The notes under the pieces are model-generated. The model was not told the DNA's origin, did no database searches, and saw only the letters and a program-made list of their open reading frames with translations. A stretch of DNA of 6,158 nt, taken from the NCBI GenBank assembly GCA_016783995.1, contig JADHVN010000084.1:1-6158 (forward strand), in the 5' to 3' direction. Positions 6,145 to 6,158 of this stretch are shown in pieces. The stretch's first letter is position 1. The number at the start of each line of letters is the position of its first letter. Origin of the DNA: Actinomycetota bacterium (GTDB taxonomy: Bacteria > Actinomycetota > Humimicrobiia > Humimicrobiales > Humimicrobiaceae). The position numbers and the translations under genes were made by a program.

Positions 6145-6158
6145 TTGTAAGCTAATAT

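Overview
This is an AT-rich bacterial window with genes packed on the + strand. It reads as the downstream part of a Pel-type exopolysaccharide locus that has taken several hits. The low-GC coding, AGGAG/AAGGG-type ribosome sites and tight gene spacing suggest a Firmicutes-like or other deep-branching low-GC anaerobe. The sequence alone does not fix the taxon.

Layout. (1) 1-156: C-terminus of a GT4 glycosyltransferase, most likely the PelF polymerase-type enzyme. (2) 161-1603: an intact PelG-like multispanning membrane protein. (3) 1612-2657: a membrane-anchored or secreted GH114/GH166-type (TM1410/PelA-hydrolase-like) polysaccharide hydrolase. It is split by a one-base frameshift in a T6 run at 2315-2320. 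(4) 2620-2731: a 112-bp hairpin MITE-like element with 20-bp terminal inverted repeats and a perfect 8-bp target duplication, inserted exactly at the ancestral stop codon of the hydrolase gene. (5) 2740-2848: an AT-rich spacer. (6) 2849-6144: a second GT4 glycosyltransferase gene (553 codons when rejoined), cut after codon 75 by a 1625-bp insertion sequence at 3076-4700. That element has a 9-bp target duplication, inverted ends and a complete 426-aa DDE transposase (3405-4685). Removing the element and one copy of the duplication restores the reading frame exactly.

How the genes fit together. PelF and PelG normally polymerise and export a partly deacetylated galactosaminoglycan across the cytoplasmic membrane. 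A PelA-type hydrolase trims or releases the polymer outside. The extra GT4 enzyme may add or prime sugars in the same pathway (inference). PelF and PelG, where visible, are intact. The hydrolase and second glycosyltransferase are each interrupted, so the locus may be decaying, switched off reversibly, or mixed in the population.

The most distinctive things here are the two insertions whose ancestral junctions can be rebuilt to the base, and the unusual left end of the insertion sequence. That left end holds nested palindromes and two extra internal copies of the terminal repeat core. I see no RNA genes, CRISPR array or obviously new defence system.
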